Assembly: GCF_025398035.1 (NCBI RefSeq)
Contig: NZ_CP104558.1
Span: 1,736,001-1,800,000, forward strand
DNA: 64,000 nt
Source: Rossellomorea vietnamensis
Lineage (GTDB): Bacteria; Bacillota; Bacilli; Bacillales; Bacillaceae_B
Reading direction: 5' to 3'
Positions 9,283-18,440 of this stretch are shown in pieces. Under the pieces are notes generated by a model. That model was not told where the DNA came from and did not search any database. It saw only the letters and a list, made by a program, of their open reading frames with translations. Within the stretch, counting starts at the first letter, position 1. Every line of letters starts with the position of its first letter. The translations under genes and the position numbers were made by a program.

Positions 9283-9855
9283 CTACATTCCATATTCCTT
9301 CCGATACTCATCATGCTTTGGCTGGAACAGTTCCTCATTGGATGGCCTTACATCCGAAAAATGATCCACATTGTAATGACCCCTTAAAGCGACATTATGA
9401 TGGGCAATGATTTGCTCCGCCTTCAAGGCTTGTGAGTCCTTGGTGGAATGGCCGTCAGCTACCAGGGTGACATCGAATCCGCTTACCGTCGCATAACGGA
9501 CAGCCGTATCGATGCAGTGCTCGGTCTGACAACCCGCAATCACGATATGCCCTACTTCTTTTTCTTTTAAAAAGGAAAGTAACGGCGTCCCGTAAAACGA
9601 GTTGGTAGCGAGCTTATCAAATACCTCTGCATGATCCGGGATCTCAAGGTCCCGATGTACCCCGAACCCTTCGCCGGTACCACCTGCGACGTCTTTATCC
9701 CTGATGAAGACGATGTGGGCGTCCGCTTCCTTCGCCTTGCCGATCACTCTGTTGATAGTCTCGAGCAGTTTTTCTTTTTGAAAGACCGCCTGTTCCTTTT
9801 CGTTTCCTTCCACTAACTCCTGTTGTACATCAATGACAAGTAATGACTGCTTCAC
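9283..9855 (-). CDS. Isochorismatase-family cysteine hydrolase
   Basis: 190-residue cytosolic hydrolase of the isochorismatase/nicotinamidase fold. The catalytic triad is readable: Asp9 (VIDVQ), Lys81 (FDKLATNSF) and Cys114 (TEHCIDTAVR), with the cis-peptide segment IAGCQTE just before. GTG start at 9855 lies 8 nt after AAAGGGG. These enzymes cleave C-N or vinyl ether bonds (nicotinamide, isochorismate, carbamoyl compounds). No siderophore or NAD gene is adjacent, so the substrate is unassigned. Confidence 0.85.
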   Translation of the reverse strand: MKQSLLVIDVQQELVEGNEKEQAVFQKEKLLETINRVIGKAKEADAHIVFIRDKDVAGGTGEGFGVHRDLEIPDHAEVFDKLATNSFYGTPLLSFLKEKEVGHIVIAGCQTEHCIDTAVRYATVSGFDVTLVADGHSTKDSQALKAEQIIAHHNVALRGHYNVDHFSDVRPSNEELFQPKHDEYRKEYGM

Positions 9856-9868
9856 ATATAAAACCCCT

Positions 9869-9922
9869 TTACGATTTAAGTCCTCTTTTATATGGATGTC
9901 GTTCGGTCATCTTTTTCATCAT
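9869..9922 (-). CDS. Possible 17-codon leader ORF
   Basis: ATG ATG at 9922 follows AAAGGGGGCGG, and the frame ends 13 bp before the isochorismatase-family start. The encoded peptide is short and basic (M-M-K-K-M-T-E-R...). The good ribosome site is the only support; it could be chance. Confidence 0.25.
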   Translation of the reverse strand: MMKKMTERHPYKRGLKS

Positions 9923-9988
9923 GAACCGCCCCCTTTAAAGTCTATATATGTATAGTTCGGCTTAGCCCCCGTACAATCCTTTAACACA

Positions 9989-10024
9989 GTAAAAAATAGC
10001 CCGGAATCACATAGGACTCCGAGC
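9989..10024 (-). terminator. Terminator of the quinone-oxidoreductase-like gene
   Basis: Minus strand AGCTCGGA...TCCGGGCT stem followed by ATTTTTT. Confidence 0.65.
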
Positions 10025-10039
10025 TTTATCACGTGTATA

Positions 10040-11074
10040 TCAGGGAAGCAGGACGATCTTCCCCAGTTTTCCTGAATGTTTAAAATAGGTTTGTGCTTCA
10101 CTGGCTTGCTCGAGTGGGAACGTCCGATCAATGACCGGCTTGATTTTCCCTTCAGAGATTGCATCAAGCATACGTTCGAACTCTACTCTTGTCCCTAACA
10201 CCGACCCATAAAACGTGATATGTTTTAAATAAAGGGTTCTGAAGTCGAGTTGTGTTTTCTGACCACCGGCTGATCCGGATATACAGAATTTTCCCCCTTT
10301 TTTCAAGACTTCAAGGGAGGTTTCGAATAGTGCATCCCCTACTACATCCAACACGGAATCGACAGGCCCTCCATTTACATCAAGTATTTCCCCGGCAAGA
10401 TTTGCCGACTTATAGGACAATACGTGTGTGGCACCAAGCTCTTTCATCCTGTCTTCCAAAGCCAAGTCTCCTACTATGGCAATGACCTTTGCTCCGAATA
10501 CCCTGGAAGCAATTTGAACATTCAATGATCCTACACCGCCGTTGGCACCTGTGACGACGATCGTTTCCGAAGGCTGAGCCTTAATCTGTTCCACCATATG
10601 CCATGCCGTCAAACCGCTGACGGAAAACACGGCACTTTCTTCATATGTGGAGAGAGGCATATCATAACAAAGTTCCGAAGGCCAGACGACGTATTCAGCA
10701 TATCCCCCGTCATATTCGGAGCCGATGAATGACATATCGTCGGATATATGTTCGCTTCCTTCCACGCCGCTTGAAGTGAAGGGGAACAGAACAACATCTT
10801 TACCCAGCATGGTTTCAGAAACATCCGCACCCACTTCTACCACTTCACCTGTGATATCCGAACCGGGAACCCTTGGAAACTGGACCCCTTCAGGCCGCCA
10901 CCCAGACTTCTCTTCCGTTCCATAGGCGCCTTCTCTCATCCAGATTTCAGTGTTGTTAATGGCACACGCCTTTACTTTGACAAGGACTTCCCCCTTTTGA
11001 GGGACGGGGACCGGAATCTCCGCGACTTCGAGCTTGTCGACATCTCCATATCCTGTAACTTGAACGGCCTTCAT
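10040..11074 (-). CDS. MDR-family NAD(P)H-dependent oxidoreductase (quinone reductase-like)
   Basis: 344-residue medium-chain dehydrogenase. It has a GroES-like N-terminal half, a Rossmann motif TGANGGVGS near residue 173, and a C-terminal domain ending KLGKIVLLP. The usual catalytic-zinc Cys in the N-terminal region is absent, replaced by ACAINNTEIWMREG, so it belongs with zinc-free quinone oxidoreductase and enoyl reductase relatives rather than zinc alcohol dehydrogenases. ATG follows AAAGGTGG. It appears monocistronic, with its own terminator. Substrate unknown. Confidence 0.82.
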   Translation of the reverse strand: MKAVQVTGYGDVDKLEVAEIPVPVPQKGEVLVKVKACAINNTEIWMREGAYGTEEKSGWRPEGVQFPRVPGSDITGEVVEVGADVSETMLGKDVVLFPFTSSGVEGSEHISDDMSFIGSEYDGGYAEYVVWPSELCYDMPLSTYEESAVFSVSGLTAWHMVEQIKAQPSETIVVTGANGGVGSLNVQIASRVFGAKVIAIVGDLALEDRMKELGATHVLSYKSANLAGEILDVNGGPVDSVLDVVGDALFETSLEVLKKGGKFCISGSAGGQKTQLDFRTLYLKHITFYGSVLGTRVEFERMLDAISEGKIKPVIDRTFPLEQASEAQTYFKHSGKLGKIVLLP

Positions 11075-11141
11075 GAGCGTTCCACCTTTCCATTATCCTG
11101 GTTATAGTGTTGCCGAAAATCCTACCCTCAACCCATTATCG

Positions 11142-12590
11142 TTACGTTCCACAAAAGGTACGGTAAGGACGGGTCGTCGGACTTGGAAGCGTGCAGTACT
11201 CTTCCTGGTCGGTAGAGTAAGCGTACGGATCTTTCAGAACTGCCAGCAAGTCATTCATGACAGTGAGATCATCCTCTTCGACTGCTGCCTTAAGGGCTTC
11301 TTCGACCCTGTGGTTGCGCGGGATGACCGACGGATTACTCGTGCGCATCCGCTGCTTGGACGCTTCCATCGTCTCGTCCTGTCTGCTCAGCCTTTCTTTC
11401 CAACGTTCCTTCCAAGACGTAAAGTCAGATGTGTTAAATCCTTCTGACTTTTCACGACCCAACGTCAGGCTCCGGAACGTATTTGTAAAGTCGGACTGAT
11501 GCTTATGCATGAGATCCAGCAGTTCTTCTGCCAACGCGCGATCCCCTTCTTCTTCATTGAATATCCCAAGCTTGGCCCTCATGCCGTCAAGCCAATGTCC
11601 TTCATACAACTTCGGAAACTCCAGAACCGCCTCCTGTGCAAGCTTGAGGGATTCTTCCTGTTCAGGATGAAGGATCGGGAGCAGGCTTTCGGCAAAGCGG
11701 GCGAGGTTCCATCCTGCGATCGGCGGCTGATTCCCGTATGCATATCTCCCTTGTACATCGATGGAACTAAAGACCGTTTTCGGGTCATACGTATCCATGA
11801 AAGCACAAGGTCCGTAATCAATCGTTTCCCCGCTGATCGTCATATTGTCCGTGTTCATGACACCGTGGATGAAGCCCACCATCTGCCACTTGGCTATCAG
11901 GGCTGCCTGTCGTTTGATGACTTCTTTCAATAGGAAAAGGTAGCGGTTTGGAGCATCCTTTCCCTCTGGATAATGGCGCTCCAGGGTATAATCTGCCAGG
12001 GCACGGAGATCATCCACCTCCCCGAACCTTGAAGCAAACTGGAACGTCCCGACGCGGAGATGACTGGCCGCCACCCTTGTCAGGATCGCACCCTCTTGTT
12101 CCGTTTCCCGGTAAATGGGCTCACCCGTTGTCACTACCCCCAGACTCCTGGTAGTCGGAATCCCAAGTCCGTGCATGGCTTCACTGATGATGTGCTCCCG
12201 GAGCATGGGACCGAGTCCTGCCCGACCGTCCCCTCCCCGGGAATAAGGGGTTCTTCCTCCCCCTTTAAGCTGAATATCGAATCGTTTTCCCTCCGGTGTG
12301 ATTTGCTCGCCAATCAGTACAGCCCGTCCATCACCGAGCATATTGAAATGACCGAACTGATGGCCCGCATAGGCTTGGGCAAGGGACTCGGCTCCTTCAG
12401 GGATTTCATTGCCCGATAGGACATCCGCTCCAATTTTTTCGGCATCGAGCCCCAGGGACTCAGCAACCTTTTCATTTAGAACCATCAGCTTTGGTGCACG
12501 AACAGGTTCAGGAACCTGAAGGGTGAAAAATGTTCCAGGAAGGCTTTTATAACTGTTTTCCAGATTCCAACCTGCTTTCTTTTCCATCAT
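11142..12590 (-). CDS. selO: Protein adenylyltransferase SelO (YdiU family)
   Basis: 482-residue pseudokinase-fold enzyme. In studied members (known for E. coli SelO, inferred here) it transfers AMP from ATP to Ser, Thr or Tyr of proteins. Family hallmarks are present: [19 protein letters not shown] (about 72-90), the [18 protein letters not shown] loop, the GVMNTDNM catalytic loop, and a DYGPCAF metal-binding segment. The C-terminus ends TFCGT, keeping a penultimate-region Cys where animal SelO has selenocysteine. ATG lies 8 nt after AAGGAGG. Confidence 0.92.
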   Translation of the reverse strand: MMEKKAGWNLENSYKSLPGTFFTLQVPEPVRAPKLMVLNEKVAESLGLDAEKIGADVLSGNEIPEGAESLAQAYAGHQFGHFNMLGDGRAVLIGEQITPEGKRFDIQLKGGGRTPYSRGGDGRAGLGPMLREHIISEAMHGLGIPTTRSLGVVTTGEPIYRETEQEGAILTRVAASHLRVGTFQFASRFGEVDDLRALADYTLERHYPEGKDAPNRYLFLLKEVIKRQAALIAKWQMVGFIHGVMNTDNMTISGETIDYGPCAFMDTYDPKTVFSSIDVQGRYAYGNQPPIAGWNLARFAESLLPILHPEQEESLKLAQEAVLEFPKLYEGHWLDGMRAKLGIFNEEEGDRALAEELLDLMHKHQSDFTNTFRSLTLGREKSEGFNTSDFTSWKERWKERLSRQDETMEASKQRMRTSNPSVIPRNHRVEEALKAAVEEDDLTVMNDLLAVLKDPYAYSTDQEEYCTLPSPTTRPYRTFCGT

Positions 12591-12623
12591 CGTCCTCTCC
12601 TCCTTTTCAATAAATAAAACAAA

Positions 12624-12646
12624 AAACCATAGACATGTTCTATGAT
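12624..12646 (-). terminator. Terminator of the amino acid permease gene
   Basis: Minus strand CATAGA/TCTATG stem followed by GTTTTTTG. Confidence 0.75.
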
Positions 12647-12697
12647 TTTTTGGTGAAGTTTCGTTTTATCTCCCTTCCATTATACCTTTCTTTCCCC

Positions 12698-14092
12698 CTA
12701 ATGTCCTTTATGGCCTCTGCGGAAAACACCCCAATACGAAAGGTAAATCACAAGGATCAATCCCAATGAGATGAATAACCCAATCCGTTGATTCGCGTGG
12801 ACCATGGCACCTGAAATCGCCAGTAGGATCAAAGCGATCCCGAGGTAGGAGGTAAAGGGATATCCAACCATCTTAAACTTTCCATTCGCTGCATCATAGG
12901 AAGGATGGAGCTTAATATGGGATACAAGGATGATTCCCCAGTTCAAGATCAACATGACTCCCGCTGCAGTGGTGATATATTCATACACTTCATTGGGAAG
13001 GAGAAAGGAAAACAGAATCGATATCCCGAGCCCGACCGCTGTAATCATCAAGGATTTCACTGCCACACCCCGATCATTTTTTTTAGCTAATCCTTTCGGC
13101 GCATCTCCATCGACAGCCAGGGAAATCATCACATTCGTTATGGAGAATAAGGCACCGACCATCGTCGAGAAGGCAGCACTGATGATGATAATATTGAAAA
13201 TCGAATCAAGGAACGGGATGTGATACGCCGAGAGCGCCGTTACAAACGGGCTTTCTGACTCGTTGATCTTGGTCCATGACACCATGCTCATGACAAAGAA
13301 CAAGGAAAGAACATACACCGTCACCAGGGAAAACAACGTGCCCTTGCCCGCTTTCGGGACATCTTTCTTATCACGCAGTTCATTCGAAGCGATACCGAGA
13401 ACGGCAATGCCCCCAAATGAAAAAAACACGAAGATCAAAGCCGCCCATGTTCCCTTGATACCCATTGGCATAAAAGGAGAAATACCGGCATTTCTGGCAG
13501 ATTGAAGCTCGGATGGCGTGATGATATGAAATAAAAGCAGGGCACCGAAAAGGATGAATATAAGCAAGGTCGACAATTTGATCACGGCAAATACCGATTC
13601 GATCTTCCCGAAATTACTTGCTCCCAGTAGATTGATGCCAAAACCCAAGACGGCGTAAAGAATGGAAAAGGTCCATAACGGGACGTGGGGAAACCAAAAC
13701 TGTGTGAACGTCGATAAAGCCACGATTTCACTGGACATAATCAGGATACCCGATAGCCAGTACATCCACCCTGAGACAAACCCGAATGAATGTCCGAATG
13801 CCTTCTTCGCATAAATCCTGAACGTCCCCTTTTGTGGATCATTCGTGATCATTTCCGCCAGGGCACTGAATACGAAGTAAGCGGTCACTCCTGCAATCAT
13901 ATAATCGATGAGTATGGACGGGCCGGCCGTCTTGATGGATAACCCCGTTCCGAGAAAGAATCCCGCTCCGATGACGGACCCAATCCCAATCAGGGACAGC
14001 TGCCACCAGCTGAGCTTGGTCCCTTCCCTTTTCTCCTGCTTCTTCTGTTGGTGATGGGCTACCGTCTGAGTCAATAAATGCTCGTCCTTCAT
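12698..14092 (-). CDS. Amino acid permease (APC superfamily)
   Basis: 464-residue membrane transporter with a 35-residue charged cytosolic N-terminus and about 12 hydrophobic segments. The APC motif GIGSVIGAGFFLGTG lies at residues 36-50, and the FFSFGGIAVLGIASNE stretch is the usual mid-protein signature. It resembles the GABA/AnsP-type group in Bacillus, but no neighbour fixes the substrate. It is transcribed away from the OppB-like operon at 14.2 kb and ends in its own terminator. Confidence 0.85.
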   Translation of the reverse strand: MKDEHLLTQTVAHHQQKKQEKREGTKLSWWQLSLIGIGSVIGAGFFLGTGLSIKTAGPSILIDYMIAGVTAYFVFSALAEMITNDPQKGTFRIYAKKAFGHSFGFVSGWMYWLSGILIMSSEIVALSTFTQFWFPHVPLWTFSILYAVLGFGINLLGASNFGKIESVFAVIKLSTLLIFILFGALLLFHIITPSELQSARNAGISPFMPMGIKGTWAALIFVFFSFGGIAVLGIASNELRDKKDVPKAGKGTLFSLVTVYVLSLFFVMSMVSWTKINESESPFVTALSAYHIPFLDSIFNIIIISAAFSTMVGALFSITNVMISLAVDGDAPKGLAKKNDRGVAVKSLMITAVGLGISILFSFLLPNEVYEYITTAAGVMLILNWGIILVSHIKLHPSYDAANGKFKMVGYPFTSYLGIALILLAISGAMVHANQRIGLFISLGLILVIYLSYWGVFRRGHKGH

Positions 14093-14204
14093 TCAACCAT
14101 CCTTTCGTCTGTATCTACTACAGATAGGATTTTCATCGGTGCGGATTACTATACAAAGGTTGTTCACCCAGTAAATTAACATAATTGTAAAAATTAAAAT
14201 TATT

Positions 14205-14233
14205 TTGAAATTTTTGTAACGCGACGTTATACT
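14205..14233 (+). promoter_or_regulatory. Promoter of the permease-permease-lipoprotein operon with a small palindrome
   Basis: TTGAAA (14205-14210), 17-bp spacer, TATACT (14228-14233). The spacer carries the 13-bp palindrome TAACGCGACGTTA (14217-14229), which overlaps the first two bases of the -10 box and could be an operator. Confidence 0.75.
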
Positions 14234-14262
14234 ATTTCTAAAAGACATTGGAGGTGTGTCAA

Positions 14263-15159
14263 CTGAGAAGATTATCTATCGTCAGTCTCCCCATTCAATT
14301 CATACTCACATGTATCGGTCTATTCCTTTTCAGCGCTGCAGGTTCTCTCCTTGCATACGATACTGAATTGGTCATCATGCTGGGGAAGTATCTCCAAACC
14401 ATTCAGGAAATGGCCCGTGAAATCCTCCAACCCGGATCCATCATCATCAGAGTCGGCGATCCGATGGACTATAAGAGCTATCCGATTTACCCTTTGTTCT
14501 TCCAACTGTTCGGCTATTCGTTCTCGCTCCTGCTGCTTGCCTTTTTCCTTGCTGCCGGCATGTCTTCCCTAATAAGCTACTTGTTTATGTTTTTGCCCAG
14601 GAAGGTTTACCGGGTTTGCTTTCGCTTACTCGATTCACTGGATTCCCTTCCGGACGTCATGATCATTGTATTCATCCAGCTATTCATCGTCTGGTTCTTT
14701 AAGAAAACGGACATCCTGCTGTTTGAAATCTATACCCTTGGGGATGAAAAAATCTACCTTCTCCCGATCATTTGTCTTGCTATCATGCCGGTTGCCTTTT
14801 TGACAAAGCAATTTTTATTTCAGCTCCGGGAAGAAGAAGAAAAACCGTATGTAGAGTATTCCTATTCGAAAGGATTTTCAAAGGCCTATACAATCTGGGT
14901 TCATTTATTCCGGAACGTTTGGATCCACTTTTATTATCATATCAAACCGATTTTTCTTCTCATGCTTTCCAATCTGTTGATCATCGAGATTCTCTTTAAC
15001 ATTAATGGATTTATGAATGTGCTTCTGGATGTGTCAAGCAATACGCCGAGTGCCTTTTTTATCGGTATGCTGATGATTTACATACCTTTTTTCATTGTAT
15101 TTACTTTGGGATCCGTATTGCTTAAGAAATGGCTGTCAGGCGGGGAGGTCAGTTCATGA
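14263..15159 (+). CDS. OppB-like ABC permease, possible CTG start
   Basis: 298-residue membrane protein with about six hydrophobic segments, resembling a binding-protein-dependent transport permease. The inner-membrane coupling loop KPYVEYSYSKGFSKAYTIWV (about 206-225) corresponds to the EAA-like loop. No standard start fits: the SD GGAGGTG covers the in-frame TTG and GTG codons at 14248 and 14254, whereas CTG at 14263 sits 8 nt after GGAGG and gives L(M)RRLSIVSL. It is paralogous to the gene at 37400-38269 (shared SLPDVMI/STPDIFI, LLF and GKPYV regions). No ATPase lies nearby. Confidence 0.75.
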   Translation: MRRLSIVSLPIQFILTCIGLFLFSAAGSLLAYDTELVIMLGKYLQTIQEMAREILQPGSIIIRVGDPMDYKSYPIYPLFFQLFGYSFSLLLLAFFLAAGMSSLISYLFMFLPRKVYRVCFRLLDSLDSLPDVMIIVFIQLFIVWFFKKTDILLFEIYTLGDEKIYLLPIICLAIMPVAFLTKQFLFQLREEEEKPYVEYSYSKGFSKAYTIWVHLFRNVWIHFYYHIKPIFLLMLSNLLIIEILFNINGFMNVLLDVSSNTPSAFFIGMLMIYIPFFIVFTLGSVLLKKWLSGGEVSS

Positions 15160-16181
15160 TCATTCTTAAATCATTCCGTTTTTGGCTTCCACTTGGTTTT
15201 CTCCTGATTCTGCTCTCAGCCAGCTTCATCGTGCCTGCAGTCTATCCGGAACTCCTTGAGCCCGGTCCGTCGTTTTTAAAAGACGAGGACGGAAGATTGA
15301 TTGCAGATCCTCCATATTCAAGGGAAGAAATGGCCCCTTTGGGAAGTGATAAACTGGGACGGAATTTATTTTATCTGCTCCTTTCAGGTGCGAAATACAC
15401 GTTGCTTTCGGCTATCGCCATCGCCCTCCTCCGTATGGTCGGGGGATTCTTGTTCGGTATCATGTATGCTTTTCTTCCCGATTGGATGAGACAGATGATC
15501 AAAGGAATCGGGGATACGTTCAACTTCATCCCCTTAGCGATCATTGCCTTCGTCCTCCTAAGCCCACTTCAGCTTGCATTTGAGTCAGGGGCTATGTATT
15601 CGTTTCAATTTCTGATCATCGAAATTGGGGTGATTGCCATTATTGTGATTCCTTCACTGGGGATGTATATCGGGGAAGAAATGAGAGAGTACTTGAAGAA
15701 TGATTTCATTAGCGTTTCCAGACAGATTGGGGCGAGCAGATTTTATATCATCAGGCGGCATTTACGTCCACAATTCAGCCGTCATGCCCTCGTCATGTTC
15801 TCGGAACAAATCTCGCAAACCCTTTATCTACTTATTCAAATCGGGGTTCTTCATATCTGTTTGGGTGGTTTGAAAATAGCGAACTTCGGGATCACCGAGC
15901 CCATTCCTGAATATTTCTCTTACACAAATGAATGGGCGGCGACCATGAGCATCAATATTCAGATGGTCTTCCTCCATACGTGGCTCGTGTTGACCCCTCT
16001 CGCTTTCTTTGCCGTTTCGATTTTCTGTATCAATGAAGTGACCAGGTATTTAAAAGAAGTCCTCCTTGAAGATATGCTTCCTGTCTCGAAGGATAAGAAG
16101 CCTTCCAATAAGTCGGAAACACCAACATACCTTGAGGATCCGTTTACGTTCACAAACCGGTCAAGGGAGGAATTCCATTGA
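15156..16181 (+). CDS. OppC-like ABC permease
   Basis: 341-residue membrane protein. An N-terminal membrane segment is followed by an extracytoplasmic stretch ending PPLGSDKLGRN-like (APLGSDKLGRNLFYLLLSGAK), the arrangement seen in OppC/DppC permeases. A coupling loop IGASRFYIIRRHLRPQ lies near residue 191. ATG at 15156 overlaps the upstream stop (ATGA) after GGGGAGG. It is paralogous to the 36375-37403 product. It presumably forms a heterodimeric channel with the preceding protein; the ATPase must come from elsewhere or be absent. Confidence 0.78.
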   Translation: MIILKSFRFWLPLGFLLILLSASFIVPAVYPELLEPGPSFLKDEDGRLIADPPYSREEMAPLGSDKLGRNLFYLLLSGAKYTLLSAIAIALLRMVGGFLFGIMYAFLPDWMRQMIKGIGDTFNFIPLAIIAFVLLSPLQLAFESGAMYSFQFLIIEIGVIAIIVIPSLGMYIGEEMREYLKNDFISVSRQIGASRFYIIRRHLRPQFSRHALVMFSEQISQTLYLLIQIGVLHICLGGLKIANFGITEPIPEYFSYTNEWAATMSINIQMVFLHTWLVLTPLAFFAVSIFCINEVTRYLKEVLLEDMLPVSKDKKPSNKSETPTYLEDPFTFTNRSREEFH

Positions 16182-16768
16182 GGAATCGGCTTCTACTTAT
16201 TTTTTTCACTCTCATATTCCTGACCGGATGCCGTGTTGAAATGGCCACGGAACTTCCTCCAAAACAGGAAGCTCCTTCCGGGGTCAGGATTGAATTGACC
16301 GGGACCGTACTCCTTCAGGATAATGAACTTGTGGTGGATGGACAAAGCAACCTTCCTAAAGACTCCATCATCTTTGCCGGCCTCAAGGAATACGGGGACC
16401 ATGAATCGTATGCAAGGGTGATCAACTGGCAGGGGGAAGAAGACATGGAGTATGCCACCGAAAGTACCGGGGTAGTGGACGAAAAAGGGAAATTCCAGAT
16501 CAAAGTGGAACGGGTCAACCCTGATAAACGCTACAAAATGGAGGTCCTCTTCAATCCCGCTATCCAAAAATCAAAGATCCAGGAAAAATACGGATTATGG
16601 GGAGAAAACATCGCTGCCACCATCGGCCGGACAGATTTCAAGTACAAAGAAAGAACAGTAACCGGCATCATTAAGGTCGCGCCCATCGTCAACATTTCTG
16701 ACCCAAGCGGCAATGACGTAAAATGGAACCTGACAGACGTATTCAAAAAATCAAGGCCGATCAAATGA
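16178..16768 (+). CDS. Lipoprotein of unknown function in the permease operon
   Basis: 196 residues, TTG start at 16178 overlapping the permease stop (TTGA) after GGGAGGA. The signal peptide ends in L-T-G-C with Cys18. The mature part is mostly beta-rich and looks like one small domain of the transthyretin or carboxypeptidase-regulatory type: a long extended region, then KGKFQIKVERVNPDKRYKME. It is too small for an Opp-type solute-binding protein. Function unknown; the operon suggests it works with the two permeases at the cell surface. Confidence 0.75.
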   Translation: MRNRLLLIFFTLIFLTGCRVEMATELPPKQEAPSGVRIELTGTVLLQDNELVVDGQSNLPKDSIIFAGLKEYGDHESYARVINWQGEEDMEYATESTGVVDEKGKFQIKVERVNPDKRYKMEVLFNPAIQKSKIQEKYGLWGENIAATIGRTDFKYKERTVTGIIKVAPIVNISDPSGNDVKWNLTDVFKKSRPIK

Positions 16769-16773
16769 AAAAT

Positions 16774-16820
16774 AGAGGGACGGACCTCCATTCGAATGTA
16801 GCATGGAGGTCCGTCCCTCT
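16774..16820 (+). repeat. GGGACGGACC hairpin, copy 1 (operon end)
   Basis: Perfect 18-bp inverted repeat, arms 16774-16791 and 16803-16820, core AGAGGGACGGACCTCCAT. It directly follows the lipoprotein stop and probably terminates the operon. It shares its core with hairpins at 31195 and 60803. Confidence 0.85.
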
Positions 16821-16849
16821 TACTATATTTTCAGATAATAAGGACCATC

Positions 16850-16882
16850 AAAAAACACCCGGCCCACATTGGGTCGGGTGTT
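16850..16882 (-). terminator. Terminator of the rlmCD-type gene
   Basis: Minus strand AACACCCGACCCA...TGGGCCGGGTGTT followed by TTTTG. Confidence 0.8.
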
Positions 16883-16915
16883 TGGTTGATAAGGGGAGTC
16901 TACAGTCCTTCCCGC

Positions 16916-18304
16916 TTATGAATTCAATGTCAATGTGGCGACACATTCCACATGTACTGTATGAGGGAACAGGTCTACAGGTTGAACCGCCTCAAGGGTG
17001 TAGCCGAATGGCTCAAGCTCCTTAATATCCGTTGCGAATGTATCCGGATTGCATGAAACGTACACGATCCGCTCCGGCTTCGCGCGACCGATCCTTCTCA
17101 TCACTTTCCCGCCGGCACCGGAACGCGGCGGATCAAGCATCAACAGCTGTGGATGACCGAACGTTTCAAGCATCTGGTCGATTCCTTTTCGTGCATCCTT
17201 TGCGAGGAATGTAGTATTAGAGATTCCGTTATCATCTGCATTCCGTTTCGCCGATTCAATGGAGCTTTCCACGATTTCGATACCAGCAAGCTCCCCTACT
17301 TTGCTTGCAAATGGAAGAGAGAACGTCCCTACTCCACAGAAAAGATCGATCATCTTCTCCGTTTTCTTCGGCTGACTCATCTCAACCGCCAGATCCACAA
17401 GCTTCTGTGCCTGAGTAGGATTCGTCTGGAAGAACGTATCGAACCATAGGCGGAAGCGGTAGCCGTCCATTTCGTCATAGATGAAATCACGTCCCGAAAG
17501 CAGGTGGATCTCCTCTGCCTGGGTACGGTCTGCCCATGCCGTGTTTTCAAGCCATAATAGACTCTTCACGTGAGGAAATTTCTCTCCGACACGTTTCTTT
17601 AAATCGGCAACGGCTTCAGAATGGGCTTCAGGTGCCTCGGTTGCGAACAAGGCAAGCATCAATTCACCTGTCGCAAACGATTGGCGGACCATCAAGTGGC
17701 GCAATAATCCTTCATGCTTATCCTTGTCATACCCCTGCAGGTCATGATCCTTCGCCCAATCGGCAACTTCCATCGTCGCTTCCACCATTTCTTCACTCGC
17801 GATCAGACACGTTTCAAGAGAAATGATCTTTCGGAAATTCCCCTGTTCATGCAGCCCCAGCTCTCCTTCAGGCGAGAACGTAAACTCCATCTTATTGCGG
17901 TAACGCCATGGGTTGTCCATCCCGATCGTATCTCGTACGAGTGCGGGATCAAAGCCCTGACCTATTAAAGCTTCCTTTACATGATCGGTCTTGTGCTTCA
18001 GCTGACCTTCGTAGTCCCAATGCTGCCACACACAGCCGCCGCAGCGTTCAAAATGAGGGCAGGGAGGTGCGATGCGCTCTGGGTTCGCCTCCAGGATTTC
18101 ATCCGCCATTGCCTTACGTCTTCTGCGGTCCGGCTGATCGACCGTCACCTTCACCTTTTCCCCGATCAAGGTCTGAGGGATGGTGAGTCGCAGCTTCTTC
18201 GGATTCCCAAGCTCATTTTCACGCCAGATCACAGCCTGTCCCGACCCTTTTTGATCTAACTCTTCTATAGTGGCAACCATCGTTTCTGGTTTGATATTCG
18301 ACAA
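16916..18304 (-). CDS. rlmD: 23S rRNA (uracil-C5)-methyltransferase, RlmD/RlmCD type
   Basis: 462-residue SAM-dependent enzyme methylating uracil C5 in 23S rRNA; the Bacillus homologue YefA (RlmCD) modifies U747 and U1939. An N-terminal TRAM domain (1-60) is followed by iron-sulfur cysteines Cys82, Cys88, Cys91 and Cys166. The SAM motif DLFCGVGTFSLPFA and the nucleophile Cys418 in VSCNPDTFATD are clear. TTG start at 18304 follows AAGGAGG by 9 nt. One enzyme doing both sites is an inference from the Bacillus homologue. Confidence 0.88.
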   Translation of the reverse strand: MSNIKPETMVATIEELDQKGSGQAVIWRENELGNPKKLRLTIPQTLIGEKVKVTVDQPDRRRRKAMADEILEANPERIAPPCPHFERCGGCVWQHWDYEGQLKHKTDHVKEALIGQGFDPALVRDTIGMDNPWRYRNKMEFTFSPEGELGLHEQGNFRKIISLETCLIASEEMVEATMEVADWAKDHDLQGYDKDKHEGLLRHLMVRQSFATGELMLALFATEAPEAHSEAVADLKKRVGEKFPHVKSLLWLENTAWADRTQAEEIHLLSGRDFIYDEMDGYRFRLWFDTFFQTNPTQAQKLVDLAVEMSQPKKTEKMIDLFCGVGTFSLPFASKVGELAGIEIVESSIESAKRNADDNGISNTTFLAKDARKGIDQMLETFGHPQLLMLDPPRSGAGGKVMRRIGRAKPERIVYVSCNPDTFATDIKELEPFGYTLEAVQPVDLFPHTVHVECVATLTLNS

Positions 18305-18396
18305 TTTCTACGTCCTCCTTCAACTTGCTCTCTAACTCTATACTTTATTAAAAATGGAGGCGGAATGCAACAGGGATATAGGGGGCAACTAGCACA

Positions 18397-18428
18397 AAGA
18401 AGGAGCCTTGCATGCAAGGCTCCTCTTT
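18397..18428 (-). terminator. Terminator of the amidase gene
   Basis: Perfect palindrome AGGAGCCTTG-CATG-CAAGGCTCCT at 18401-18424, flanked by AAAG and CTTT. Confidence 0.75.
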
Positions 18429-18440
18429 GATAGGAACAAA

